Below are positions 39,507 to 51,716 of a stretch of 64,000 nt of DNA, piece after piece. Origin of the DNA: Azadirachta indica (lineage: Eukaryota > Streptophyta > Magnoliopsida > Sapindales > Meliaceae); contig CM040446.1 in NCBI GenBank assembly GCA_022749755.1, forward strand, positions 14,842,367 to 14,906,366, written 5' to 3'. The number at the start of each line of letters is the position of its first letter. The stretch's first letter is position 1. The notes beneath the pieces were generated by a model. The model had not been told where the DNA came from. It did not search any database and saw nothing but the letters and a program-made list of their open reading frames with translations. The position numbers and the translations under genes are program-made.

Positions 39507-42500
39507 TCACATACTACCAGCTCTGCCTGGAGTTGGTTTTGATGACTTTAATTTTGCCATGTCAACAAGGTCTCCAAATAGCTTGTCTTCTGGTTTCATC
39601 GGCCTCATGGGTGTTCCATGAGAGGGAGTGGAGACCTGATAGGAAGAATTTCTCAAGCCACTATCATCTCTAACAGATAGCCCATACATTTGCTGGTTGA
39701 GATACTGAGCACCTTGCTGCTGAACATAGCCATATCCTGCCATTTGGTTGCCATACATTTGCTCAGGATACATAGAAGCCATTTGGCCAGCTTGCATCTG
39801 ATGAGGAACCATGCCCATATACTGTCCACCATGCATTGGCTGGGGATGATGCAAACCTACCAACTGATTGCTCTGACCAGCTTGATTATTCATCGCAGAC
39901 AAATGACCACTTGTGATAGGCTGAATATACATACCAACTACCTGTTCATTACCTGCCTGTTGAGGTCCTTGAGGATATGCACCACTCTGCATATGTGTGA
40001 CAGAAACCTGGGTGACTTGCATTTGTTGAGGATATTGAGCTCCAGCAACAGGGCTCAAGTCTGCTGCCTGAGCTTCCCATGGAGGTGGTGGCAGTGATCC
40101 ACCACTTTGCATACCTTTTCAACATAACAAAATGTCAGCTTCATAACAAATTTAATTCAGTAGTAAGAAGTACACAAATCTTATACTGTGAGGTCTCTAC
40201 TTTAACTTGGTCACAGATTCCCAGCACATAACTTCAGAATCAGTTTGGCAGGGAAAAGAGAAACAAAAATGAGATGCTAAAAAAAATATTGTCACCATTT
40301 TTTGAATGAATACAAGCTCAAAAAGAAGGCAATGTATGGTCAGTTCAATGGAGGAAAAAAACCAAGAAAACAGTTTATAAGAAGTAGCTATCTGCTGGAC
40401 CAAGACTATATCTACATATAGAAGAATGCAACTTGAGACCTGTACAAGCTAAACTTTTAATTACAAAAAGCCCATTAAAAATTGGAAATGCACCATAACC
40501 TGGGGAGGGTGGTTGCTGCTGGGGAAGCTGGCCATTCCAGGCAGAACCAGAAGCTTGTGTATAGAGTGACTGCTCATACCGAGGTGATCCTGTGTTTGGT
40601 GCAGTTCCATTTTGGTAAAGTCCAGCTTCTGGAGTTTGAAAATTCTGCTGCTGCTGGAATTGTGGGGACACAGAATTTGGTTGTCCACCCACAACAGCAG
40701 GTTGTGTATTGACTGGATTTGGAGCGTTTGTGCCAGCAGAAAACAAATCAAAGAGAACAATGGCATTCTGCTGAGAGGATACAGAAGTGGTCGGTGGTGT
40801 TTCTCCCACAGGAACCAGAGCCAGTGAAGTATCTGCCTTTGGTGAACTGTAGTCATCACCGCTCAGTAGGTCCAATTTAGGATTGGCTGCAGCTGGAGGA
40901 CTGGAACCATTAGCTGCGGTAGGTGCAGGAAGCAATAATTGATTCAGTGGTTGCATCCCAGCACCACCATTTGAGGTCAACCTGCAGAAACATCACCATA
41001 ATTAAATCTCAAATAGCAAGCAGCAATCTAGTAAAGAGTTTAAATCACATTAAAATTTTTAAATTCAGCCTCAATCTTAAGACATGGCCAACCCAATAAA
41101 TTTGGACATCCAAACTAAAATTCAAGGTCCTCATTTAGCATTATGAAACTGACCAATTGCTAGGTCTTTAAGTACTCAGAAAACTTTAAATTGGACAGTA
41201 CAATACATGTGTAATTTAACAGTCGAACTTTACCTAAGATTCCTCAAAAGGCTAGATGAATGTAACAAGCCTGATATAACCACATACTACACAAGTTTAA
41301 CACCAACTCAAGCCCATATTTGATGTTGAGTCATGTTAGAATTAGAATTAGACTTATTAGTCTTTTCCTAATTTGTTAAGAGTTTCTAAATTTATGAGGA
41401 TTCCTAACTTAATAAGGATTCCTAATTTATATTGCTTTATTATTTTAGCCTATATAAAGGCATGTCTATATGCTAAGTTTATAATTTAAGAGAGTTTAAT
41501 ATAATTTTATTTTCTTCAACATAGTATCAGAACAAATTCGATCTTAGGTTTAAGAGTCGTAGTAAAAAATTTTTGATAGCGATGATGTACTATCCTATAA
41601 GTTAGTTACTGAGCATGATTCTATTTTCTAGTAAAAAAAGAAATTTCTAGAAACTTTAGAGTTTTCTAGCAAAAGGAAAAAAAATTTTCAGAAACTTTAA
41701 AAAAAAAAAAAAAGATAGATAGAAAGAAAAAGTTTAGGAACCCTAATCTGGTTAGGATGATAGGCACTGTTTAGTTCATGAATGCTGTTTATCGGGCTGT
41801 AACAGAGTACTGTTTACAAGTCCCTTGTTTTTTATATGATTGCTCGTTCGTCTACTACTACTCACTTATAGAAGGCACTCCTTGCCTATAAAAAGGCACT
41901 ATCAATATTTTTTGCCTAAAAAAAGGTACAATCAGTACTATTTGCTTATAGAAAGGCACTATTAATATTTTTCGCTTAAAAAAATGTACATTCAGCATTT
42001 TTTATCTAGAAAAAGGCACAGACTATTTCTTGCCCATAAAAACGCACAGTCAATATTTCTCGCCTAAAAAAAAAAAGAATAGTCAAGTATTTCTCTCGCC
42101 TAGAAAAAGGCACATTCAAGTCTTTTTCACCTTTTAGAAGGCACAAGATCGCTTTTTAAAGGCACGAGTGGTTTTCTTCTATTTTTCGATGTTTTGGAAT
42201 TTTCTTCTAATCGTATTGGCTTCAAAACTTAAGCTTGTTCTATCATCTTGAGTTTGAGGGGGAGTGTTAGAATTAAAATTAAACTTATTAGTCTTTTCCT
42301 AGTTTGTTAAGGGTTCCTAAGTTTACGAGGATTCCTAAGTTAATAAGAATTCCTAATTTATGTTATTTTATTATTTCAGCCTATGTAAAAGTATGTCTAT
42401 GTGCTTAGTTTATAATTTAAGAGAGTTTAATATAATTTTATTTTCTTCAACAAGTCACAAGTACGCAAATCGAAATATTTTTTAGAAGAAATAACAATAA

Positions 42501-44485
42501 GATGCTAAGCAATTACTGACCCTATACTAGGACAGGCAGAGAACCTCAAATTTTTACTACAATAATATAAAATGGTCAAATGTTAATATTTGCTAAATCA
42601 ATTGCAACGGCACCAGAAAGTATAAATGAATTTAGTCACTATACACAGGAATTAGAATAAATCTAATTACCCTCCATCTGGCTGTTTACGAGTGTCTCCA
42701 GTAACAACCAAAGGACCATCAACATCTACAAGTGCTCCACTAGATTCAGGCTTGGACTTATCAGGTTGAGCAGATTTTCCTGAAGCAATAGCTTCATGCT
42801 TGGCTAGTACTCGCTGCAAGTCATCATTCAACTGTAAACCTTGACATAGCAGTGACTCATCCCTGAAAGAAGTAGATATTTTTTTATTAGATCTGAAAGA
42901 GATAGATAATAATTACTATGTAGTTATCGGTAAATGATGAAACATCTAGCAAATAGTGTAAACAGAACAGAGCCATACAATTCAACCACTAAAGAATTCT
43001 GCACTAAACTAATCTCCTAAAATACTAGATGTAACTAATTACAGCATTGGCTGTAATCAATGCAAATGCCATAAGGCGAGGTGACAAACCTATATGAAGA
43101 CCAACAGTGCCATGCCCATAAAGAGAGAAAAAAATCCAAATGAAACCAGACAAAAACATGTATAGAAACTGTCTTAGCGTCCATTTAACCATACCTCAAA
43201 AGCAAAATAAACATCCACTAATTTCAGAAGTCAATTTGACTTCCAGAATTCCTCATAAAGCACTTTGATAGAAAGAGAACATGTTGCAGCAAATCCATCA
43301 TAAATACAACCAAAGAAAACGAGGAAAAAATGGACTTACGCAGTAGAATTAACAAGGTGCACCACTCTTTGCTTGTAAGTTCGACACTGGTCCACCAAAT
43401 CAACAATAACCTCCTGCCTAAGCCCCTGAAAGTTGAAATAAAGGTTGTCCATCATGCAACCCAAAAATGAACTGCAAAATATTCTATGCAGCAAGATAAA
43501 ATACTGAAAAGAATTCAGAAGTGATTATAAAAAGTTTAAAACTTGGATGTAAACACCACATAGCTGATCTCGAGTTATTATGTTTGAGCAGTTTGAAACT
43601 TCCGTGTAAACATCAAATAACTGATCCCAAGTTATTATGTTTGAGCAACACTGACCAATTAAATACATACCCAAACCAAGATTTAGTAGCATGGTGTCAA
43701 TTCTGTCACTAACTTATTTAAATTGTACCTCTTTGTTGCTGGGATCTAATGCACTTAGCATTTCTGCAAGTACGTCCATAATACCCCGTGCATTCTGAAT
43801 TTCTGTCAAGCTGAAAAACCAAATTCAAATGAAAACAAGAAACACATCATAACCAATCAAACTATAGAAACAAACAGCACAAGATACTAGTGAAATTTAA
43901 ACCATCAACATTAAATCAATACACATAGTTATCCTCATTCTAGTGATCACAACACCAATAAGCCATGGGAAGTTACAGATCTAGTTCCTAGAGAAGTTTA
44001 TCCAAGCCATCAGCAGAGGATGAACTAGGGCAATGAATCAGATAAACAAACAAAATTACAAAACATATTGCATTTTTTCTTTCATGTCAACTAGGAAATG
44101 ATATAGAACAAGTAGAATACATCCCACTCAAAAACAAACAAGAAACCACAAAAAGACATGACATCATATAGTTGAAGGAAACTGGAAAAATAAATAAAAT
44201 AAAATAACTACAAGGATTTATAACTGGTTAACTCCAGTTCAAAACAAAGAGCCACAGAAATACCTCAAGGTTGGGAACTCAGCTTCTGCAGATGATTCAG
44301 CAGCCTCTTGCTGTTGATCAGGATTTCGAAGATTTGGAGGATAAGAAGTCAAAGGCTGTGTCTGAGGAGGTGTGAATACAGGTGCAGACCTCTCAGATCT
44401 CTGAGGGAATACTGCTCCAGCACGCTGAAAGAAACAAGTAACTTTATTCAGAGAATGCAAGTAGGAAAAAAAGAATGCAAGTAGA

Positions 44486-44529
<44 letters not shown>

Positions 44530-46490
44530 AAACAGCATGTCAGAAATAAGGGCAAAGTAATGCTATGTTGATCATGCATGAAGAACTGATGTTGCAGCAC
44601 AACTTATCAAAAAGAATTTTCTGTCTATGGGGGAAAAAAAGACTCATCCTCGATAAACATACCAGCAACTCTTGGTAGGCGGCATAGTACTGTGCATATC
44701 TTGCCCTTGGTCCTCCAAAAGCTTCTTGCCAAGTATCTATTAGAATCAATATCTTCTCTTTGACATGAAAGTCAGGCTACAATTGAGCATCATAAACACT
44801 ATGAACAAGTTTTACCAAAAGAAAATAAGTACAATATAGATAGACAACAAAATTACTTTATAAACATTCTCACCTTTTTCTTGACTATTTTAACCATCTC
44901 ATGAAGAACATTTCTCTCAGCAACATGCATATGAACAATGTCCCCACAATTCTTTATAATCGTCTCCAACAGCTAAAATGTAGCCACCAGACCAAAATTT
45001 AAGTAAATTTTAGTTCTCTGTCAAACAAAGTTGTTCAAAATGAAACAGCATATGACAACCATATTAACACTCTATAGCTCAACAGAATTATTAAAGTTCA
45101 AATATTTTCAGCGGATCACATCAATCCACTGATGAAGCATACTTGAACACGACAAGATCTAAAATTAGAATCCAATGAAGGTTTTTCTTCTTTCTTTTCT
45201 CTTTGAAACTGAGTAATCAGATTACGAGACCAAGCCTGGCTCCTGCTACCATCAAATCCTAATAAAATTCTATTGGCAAATCTACCGTGTCTTTCAAACA
45301 ATTTAAAGGTGCCATGATTCTTCTGAACTTCAAATGTAGACCTGATCTCCTAAACTGCATTAACAAGTGTCTCTAGTCATTGAAGCAACCTAACTCTCAA
45401 AGTCCAGTAAGCAAAAAAAGTTGACATTGAGAGGAAAATGAAGAAAAAATCTCAGAATCCAACACCATAAGCATTGCTAGGCAGTTAGAACAGTTGCCCA
45501 AGTCAACTTCTATTAATTAAAAAGTAATTGATGAATGATGCACATGCGAACACCAAAAAACTCAGGATTGCAAGGCCTTATAAACATAGACAAGGAAAGA
45601 AAAATATTTAAATTTCCAAATGAAAGCCAACAGACAGAAGGGAAGAAACCAATATTACATATATTAGAAAACATAAATAAATGAAAGTTTTCAGAGTGCT
45701 TACTGTTAAAGCAAGAAGTTGAACTTTTGAATTCCTACTTCCAATACGCTTTTTAATGCCTTTAACAACATCCTTTGCTTGCCTGATAAACCATAATCAA
45801 AACATGAGCGTCAATTAAAGATAATAACAAATAAAATTTCTATTAACCAAAAAAAAAAACCTATTTGACATGTATTAGAAAATCAATACTTTGTTTCAGT
45901 TAATTATGTATGCATTCATACAGAGCAGCGACACAAAATGACCAGTTGGAGATAATAACCCTTACCACTGGTTTAACATAATCTAATCATCACTACCATT
46001 TACAATCTCCATGTAATCCTCAACTTTATAATATTGACAAACATCAAAGTCACAAGGATTTAAGCTTGAAGTAAAATGATCAAACAGGGACAAAGAATAT
46101 TCTATATTGCGCTTGTTACTACTTCCGATTTTCCATTTGTATAAACCTCGTATTTTGTTTGCATAAAATGAAATTATTCAGACTAACGCGCAACGCGAGC
46201 TTTCCAAATATCTCAACGATAACAACAACAGGCAAAAATACAAATTGAAAAGAAAATTTACTCCATTTCGTCAAAATGGTTGCCCAATTAAATCCAACAA
46301 ATCTATCAAAGCAACAAATTACCAAATATATATATATATATATATATTAACAAAATTTCAACTAAATACAGCAGAAACGACGGACGTACCCAGGGTCGTG
46401 ATTGAGCATGTCACAGATCTCGATGTTCATGGCCCAATCAGGGCCGATCAACATGTCGCTAGTCGCTCTCTCCACCATAGAATTCACCAT
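39507..46490 (-). CDS. TOM1-like (TOL) protein, VHS-GAT ubiquitin receptor
   Basis: Ten exons on the minus strand (46390-46490, 45704-45782, 44874-44972, 44663-44776, 44264-44424, 43729-43810, 43340-43425, 42671-42862, 40500-40981, 39507-40114) encode 667 residues in phase. The VHS domain spans roughly residues 1-140, from [20 protein letters not shown] to [13 protein letters not shown]. The GAT domain follows near 190-270 ([18 protein letters not shown]). The long tail is Gln/Pro/Met-rich. It has a clathrin-box-like LFDLF in [18 protein letters not shown], and a final [13 protein letters not shown] segment. TOL proteins bind ubiquitinated membrane cargo and pass it to ESCRT, replacing ESCRT-0 in plants. 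Tail length and motifs suggest the TOL6/TOL9 branch. Intron 8 contains a TRIM retroelement in the opposite orientation. Confidence 0.93.
41334..41521 (+). repeat. 5' LTR of the TRIM element
   Basis: This 188-bp terminal repeat has TG...CA ends. It contains a possible TATA-type promoter, CCTATATAAAGG, at about 41450, so transcription could start within it on the plus strand, antisense to TOL. Confidence 0.9.
41865..42168. repeat. 30-bp tandem array of small hairpin units inside the TRIM
   Basis: Units begin at about 41883, 41913, 41943, 41973, 42003, 42031 and 42061, then become irregular. The core of the first full unit is TTGCCTATAAAAAGGCAC, in which TGCCT pairs with AGGCA around an A-rich loop. 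Several other units keep the pairing (GCTTATAGAAAGGCAC, CGCCTAGAAAAAGGCAC). The spacer resembles tatcaatatttt. The array makes up much of the element's interior. Confidence 0.8.
42265..42452 (+). repeat. 3' LTR of the TRIM element
   Basis: This repeat has the same length as the left LTR and the same terminal TGTTAG and TTCAACA. Substitutions, mostly transitions, are scattered along it. The matching TATA region has decayed to CCTATGTAAAAG. Confidence 0.9.
44493..44528. repeat. (CT)n microsatellite in a TOL intron
   Basis: About seventeen CT units lie in the intron between TOL exons 4 and 5. Read on the TOL strand it is a (GA)n run and does not touch a splice site. Confidence 0.9.
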
Positions 46491-46619
46491 TTCTGCTCTC
46501 TCAAGTCTCAACAAAATAAACAAACAAACGAGAGAATCACCTCTCAGAAAAGATCAGTCCGATTCCGGCGCCGAGATCGCAAACACAATTACGGTTAAGC
46601 CACCGGTTATTCCGGTAAC

Positions 46620-46740
46620 CAAACTCTCTCTCTCTCTCTCTCTCTCTATTATAAAACAAATCGAACAGTCCTTCAATCGACGGTATCTCTCTTTCTCTTT
46701 CTCCTCTTAACTTTCTCTCTCTAAGCACACACACTCTCTC
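46620..46740 (-). promoter_or_regulatory. CT-rich core promoter/leader region of TOL
   Basis: A (CT)n run at about 46624-46648 and further CT-rich tracts to 46740 lie just upstream of the TOL start at 46490. On the gene's strand these are GA-rich, a common plant leader composition. Further upstream, GCCACGTGT at about 46910 contains a G-box core. Both assignments are by motif only. Confidence 0.4.
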
Positions 46741-46749
46741 TCAATCTCA

Positions 46750-49166
46750 ATATATACGTAAATATTTTATTTTCTATTAGCGATTAAATCAAATAATTAG
46801 TTCTAATATTTTTTGGTTATCAATATTTAATTAAGATTGATAATTTAGTTTAGGGTCAAATTATTCGGGAGGTAGCTCGAAAGGGAAGACCAACGAGAAG
46901 ACGCCACGTGTAACACAACGGTGCCGTACCAAGGTGTACTTCTCTCGACACCGTTGGCTTGCCTGACCTTTTCCATCGGACGGATTTTATTGTTTATTTA
47001 CACACGGTGTTTTGCGTGCGTCAATTTTGAGACGCAGACAGTATAAGAACTAGAGAACGGTGTCGTGTTGTAAATTTTTAAGAGAGAGGGAGAGCAGCAT
47101 TCATCTCACCGACTGTCGCTGATGGATACTTCAGCAACCAATCAAATGATAACTTGTGTTTTTCTCGAGACCGCAAAACTCAATGCTAATTGAATGGGGT
47201 GTGGCTGCAAGCATGACTTGGCAGTTAGCACTTCTATTTAATTAGAAAAATACAAAATGACTTGTCCCAAAAATATGGGTGACAATTCATTTGAAATAAA
47301 AATAATATGATTCTATTGACTTTAGAGCTGTTTGGAATTGTTTTTACGATATTATTTGCGCAATAAAAAATTTTATTTTGTGAAAATGACTCGAAAAGTA
47401 TGAAAAATGATAATATATCATATTTTATGAGAGAATAAATGAAAACAATAAAAAGTTGTTTTTATCCAAATAACTAGCTTTGTTTTCTGTTATAAATTAT
47501 TTTTAAAGAATAAACTATTACACTAATAAAAAATGATAACTATAAGAATTATATACATTTATATAAAATACACCACTTCATCATTTTATAAACACCGTTT
47601 ATTTATTAGAAATTATATAATTATGATTTGACTAAAGAAAGATGTTATTATTATTGCATCTCACCAATCGTGACTATTGCTGCAGTGCTTTAGCAAGGCC
47701 AATATAATGATATATAATTTTTTAAGCTGACAACACGTGTTCAGTTGATGAAAGTTTCGATGTCAACAGAACTGATCTAATTATAGAAGAATAAGCAATT
47801 ATTGTTATTATAGCCGTTTCTTCTGATTTTCTAATAGGCATCAATTTTTATTTTTTTTTAAAGAAGAATAATTATCAATTGAATGAAAGAAAAATAATAG
47901 AATTCACACTTCTTACTCGCATTAGGTATAATAATATCGGGCTTGTTATTATGAGTGACAATTTCAGAAAATGAGGAGAGTATCAGAGAACACAAAACTA
48001 CTAAGCGCAAGGCTTTTATTCTATGTTTTCATGAAGGAAATTTCATTGTAATCTAACTACAAAATCAATGGCATATTTTATTGGGGTCGGAATATCTTTA
48101 TAGCATCGGTAATGGTGGGAAGAAAACTAATAGTCATCACTTTTTGCAAGGCAAGTGGCCTAGGTAACAGCCATTTAGCAATTTTTTTAGACCAGATGAG
48201 ATTCTTTATTTTGCTTTTGGAAATAATTCCCATGAATAATTTTGTCCTTTTTTATATGGCTCATATGGACATTGAGGTTTCCATAATCATATATTTTATG
48301 CAATGTATTGAGATGCGTACAAAAGAGTTCCAACAATTCAGCTGATTGGTCGGCATCTTCTTTCGGGCAATTGCAGATGGGATTGGTGCCTCCCTTACTA
48401 CTGTTTACTCACAGTCCATTGTGGTTTCCAATAGGGCTATCCATTTCATATAATGGTGCTGAAATCGATTGGAGGAAAATTTTTAAAAATGGCTTACAAA
48501 TAAATGGGTTCCACATCAAGTGACATCAAAAGTACTACAGTGATGCTCCTTTGTAAGAGCAGGGGACAAATTGAACCTATAAAAATAATTAAAAAAAAAG
48601 GGAAAAAGTAAAATCCCTCATATTTGGCCTTTCCCCACTTCTATTATGCGTTTTACCTGCTTTCCAAGCAAGAAAATGATGCATGGGGTATTATGTGTTG
48701 TAAAAAAATAAAATCTGAAAAAGGTTTCAGTATTTTTTAAGTGGGTTTCATAATAAACTAGTACAGTATACAGTGGCTCCCAGAAGGTCATCAAGGGGAG
48801 CTTCTGTGCAGTTGCTGAAAAGGATCTATGATCATACACTTGTACATAGAATTCCTATGCCTTTCCAGTGCTATTAAGCACAGCTATACATTATTGCAAA
48901 TATTTTCATCAGCTAAATATCAAACAGAGAAGCAATATATCACATGTAAAATGCCTCAACTTTTACATGTGGAGATAATTATCAACACTATTGCAGGAAT
49001 TCAGATTGCTTATTTTATGTACAAATTAAGTTGGGGGCAACTTGAAGAAAAATTTTCAGCATGGCACTTCCCTATCAGTCTCCAAGGTCTATGCATGTGG
49101 CAGCAGCTTTCATTGATTGCAAAATGAAATCCAACCTTGCAGCACCAAGAAATACGATGAACCTGT
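46750..49166. other. Spacer between TOL and the aminotransferase gene
   Basis: The left part, to about 47150, is the TOL promoter region. The centre is AT-rich with no repeat that I could define firmly. The right part, from about 48900, probably includes the aminotransferase 3' UTR. Two overlapping plus-strand frames at 48112-48523 have no family resemblance. No gene is supported here. Confidence 0.4.
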
Positions 49167-51716
49167 TCAGTAAGGAACAGGTACCCTGACAGTAGGAGGG
49201 CCAGATTTCATGTCCTCCAGTATAAGATCCAACAGCGCCTGGGTTATGGGGCCTTCTTTGCCTACAAAGAAACACATATTGTAGAGTTGGTCAATACTCA
49301 GAACAACGTAACTCTACTATTAAAGAAAGATGCAGCTGGTGAGATGTATTATAGTTTCAACCACATAATAATATCATTTAAACTATAATAAGCATTAACC
49401 CCAACAGATGGTAAAAATTCATAGGAAAGATTTCTATTAGCATACACTGAATGGGAAAAGTTCCAGAGTCTCTGAAAACACGTTTTCCTAGAAGAAAAAT
49501 TAGGCACTGAACATTTTTTAAAGCAAGCAGGCAACCAAAATGAAAATTAATGCATCCTTCAAACAGCAACGTCATTTTCATCAAGCATTCATCCTATTAC
49601 TCTCACAACTCATATGAGGTTGATCTTAGGTAAGCCTTTCTTTCTTTCAACTGCAACCAAGTTCAATGTGATTTGAAACCAACCCAGGGGATAATGTTCA
49701 TGTAAATTTTGTTAACAGAAGAGGCTCTTACCATTGCCGATGACCTGTTCATCCCATTGCAATACAGGGCGAACAAGAACTCCGCTACCAATAAGCATCA
49801 TCTCCTCTGCTTTCTTACCTTCCTCAACAGTGACATTTCCTACTTTTAATTCCACGCAGCTTTCCCTCCCTCACCAGTGCTTCTGCAAGAGTCAAAACTC
49901 TCTTGGCTGTGCACCCACTCAAGATTTTATCAAAGTCAGGCATCAGAAGCTCCTTTTCATTTGTAACAAATGCAACATTCATGTTAGGCCCTTCAGCAGT
50001 AAACCCATCACTATCCAGCCAAATGGCGGCAAATGCACCAATTTCTTCTGCTTCCATTTTTGAAAGCACATTTGGAAGGTAATTGACACTCTTCATGGTG
50101 GCAAATTGTGGGGTTTTTATTGGGATAGATGAAGTTGTTACTTTAATGCCTTTTGAAACAAATGGTGATTCATCTTGAATTACAATGGCATAAAATGTAG
50201 ATTGATGGCAGCCAACTGGAGATAATTGAAAATCACCAACTCCAGCTGAAAGCCAGTATCTTAATGATCCTTTTCTACACTTGGAAGCACTCACAGTTTG
50301 TATGAGTATTCTTCTTAAACTTTCCCGATCAAAAGGAGGGTCAATTTTGGCCATGGATGCTGACCTTAAAATCCGATCAAGGTGTTGATCTAATTCATAA
50401 AGGTACCTGAAATGTAGAAAATCCACATGGAGATAAGATAATAGATCACATCATCACATGAATTGGAATAACTGTAGTTCATCATTTCTAGACATTTGAA
50501 AATAACTAACATGTGGTTTCTATATACATTGCAAGATCAGTTTTCTTTTCTTGACATTTACTTAATTAAAATTGAATTGCACGTCATGAAGAGGGAAGGC
50601 TTAGGAGAAGAATTTGGGAACATCAATGAGCTACTTTCAGGTGGGATGAAACTACCTTTCTATTAACTTGCACAAACAACACATCAAACGTTAGTTGCAG
50701 AGCTGTCTCAAAAATGATAGGACCAAGATTCAAACTGATTATGGCAAAGATACATGGAAACCTGGGTAATAAGCTCAAAAAATGTATGTATAAGAAGATA
50801 CTTTAGGTCCAAGTGACTTGACATCATTATATAACGCAGACAAAAACTAAAAGTAAGAACAGTTTGAAAATTGTACTTCTAATATTTAGAAATAGAATAA
50901 AAAGGCAAAATACTAATTCTTGTTTTGACTTGAAATATACTAACCCATCAAATATTGCAGCAGTATCAAAGACACCATGCCCTCTATGGACCATGTGGTC
51001 ATCCATAGGAATCACCATAGCGGCTGGATCTGTTGTTATTCCCCCAAAAATGCTAGAGTACATAGCCAGAAATTGCTGCTTGCTTTTCTGGTTTGCTCGG
51101 GTTACCCTTAGCCTCTCAATAGCCTTAAGAAACATATAAGAATAACATTCATTACAGGCACTTCAGATATTCATTCAAAACAATTATAAGCCCATAGAAG
51201 CTCACAAACCCAAAGCACTTAGACATCTAAAGAATGCAAAACTAACGGTAGTAAAGACGTCTAAAGGATGCAAACCAACTGTTCAAAGAGAAAATCAACC
51301 TCTGAGCAAGACAGAAGTGGCACATCAGATATTTGAGCACTGTTATCTGCCAGGATAAAGTCTGAAATTAGTCTTCCGAAAACAGTGAAACCCAAACAAA
51401 TAAAAAAAGACAATACATTTAATTCGAATTTGCATTGGTTACATAAGTTACAAAGTAATTAGAATCTAAATCCCATATAAAGCGAACATGAAAGATATCA
51501 AACGATTATAATCAAGTTCATACAAGCATCATAAGCAGGAGACTAACCAACCAAAGCCTCAGTCTGACCAGAACTTCCAACAATTCTCATTTCTCTGAAA
51601 GACCCGTGTCTTGAAAATGAAAGATTTGGTGAGATTACACACAAGTTACCGCCATGACGAGTGATTTTAGTGTAAACAGCTTGGTTTTGAGAGAAGGGTT
51701 TTAGAAGAGAAGCCAT
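49167..51716 (-). pseudogene. D-amino-acid aminotransferase/ADC-lyase-like gene, frameshifted in its fourth exon
   Basis: Five exons on the minus strand (51548-51716, 51300-51346, 50945-51123, 49732-50406, 49167-49261) match the plastid class-IV PLP aminotransferase family, which in Arabidopsis includes D-amino-acid transaminase and aminodeoxychorismate lyase activity. Recognisable parts are HMVHRGHGVFDTA, the PLP-lysine region TMKSVNYLPNVL, DGFTAEGPNMNVAF, and the C-terminus GPPTVRVPVPY. The exon total, 1165 bases, is one more than a multiple of three. At 49844-49847 a run of four A (minus strand), where three would keep frame, shifts ...KLRGIK out of register and gives a stop at 49824-49826. 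The predicted product is then 325 rather than about 387 residues and lacks the conserved VGNVTVEEGKK to C-terminal region. All splice sites are intact, so this is a very recent lesion or a base-calling error. The N-terminus is plastid-transit-like. Confidence 0.85.

Larger units (their letters stand above)
41334..42452 (+). mobile_element. TRIM/SMART-type miniature LTR retrotransposon in a TOL intron
   Basis: A complete 1119-bp element has two direct repeats of 188 bp each (41334-41521 and 42265-42452). Each begins TGTTAG and ends TTCAACA. By eye they differ at about 18 positions with no indels, near 90% identity. Immediately inside the left repeat is TAGTATCAGAACA, resembling the TGGTATCAGAGC primer-binding site for initiator tRNA-Met. 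Just before the right repeat is a purine tract, GAGGGGGAG. A perfect 5-bp target duplication, agtca, flanks it at 41329-41333 and 42453-42457. The interior of about 740 bp has no gag or pol frame and is largely a 30-bp repeat array. It lies antisense to TOL, in the intron between exons 8 and 9. Confidence 0.92.

Noticed and set aside
47325..47520. Possible hAT-type MITE (agctgtttggaattg ... ccaaataactagct)
   Set aside because: The inverted ends match only loosely and no 8-bp target duplication could be defined.
48112..48523. Two overlapping plus-strand frames as a gene or gene fragment
   Set aside because: No recognisable family, no consistent splice structure, and composition like the surrounding spacer.
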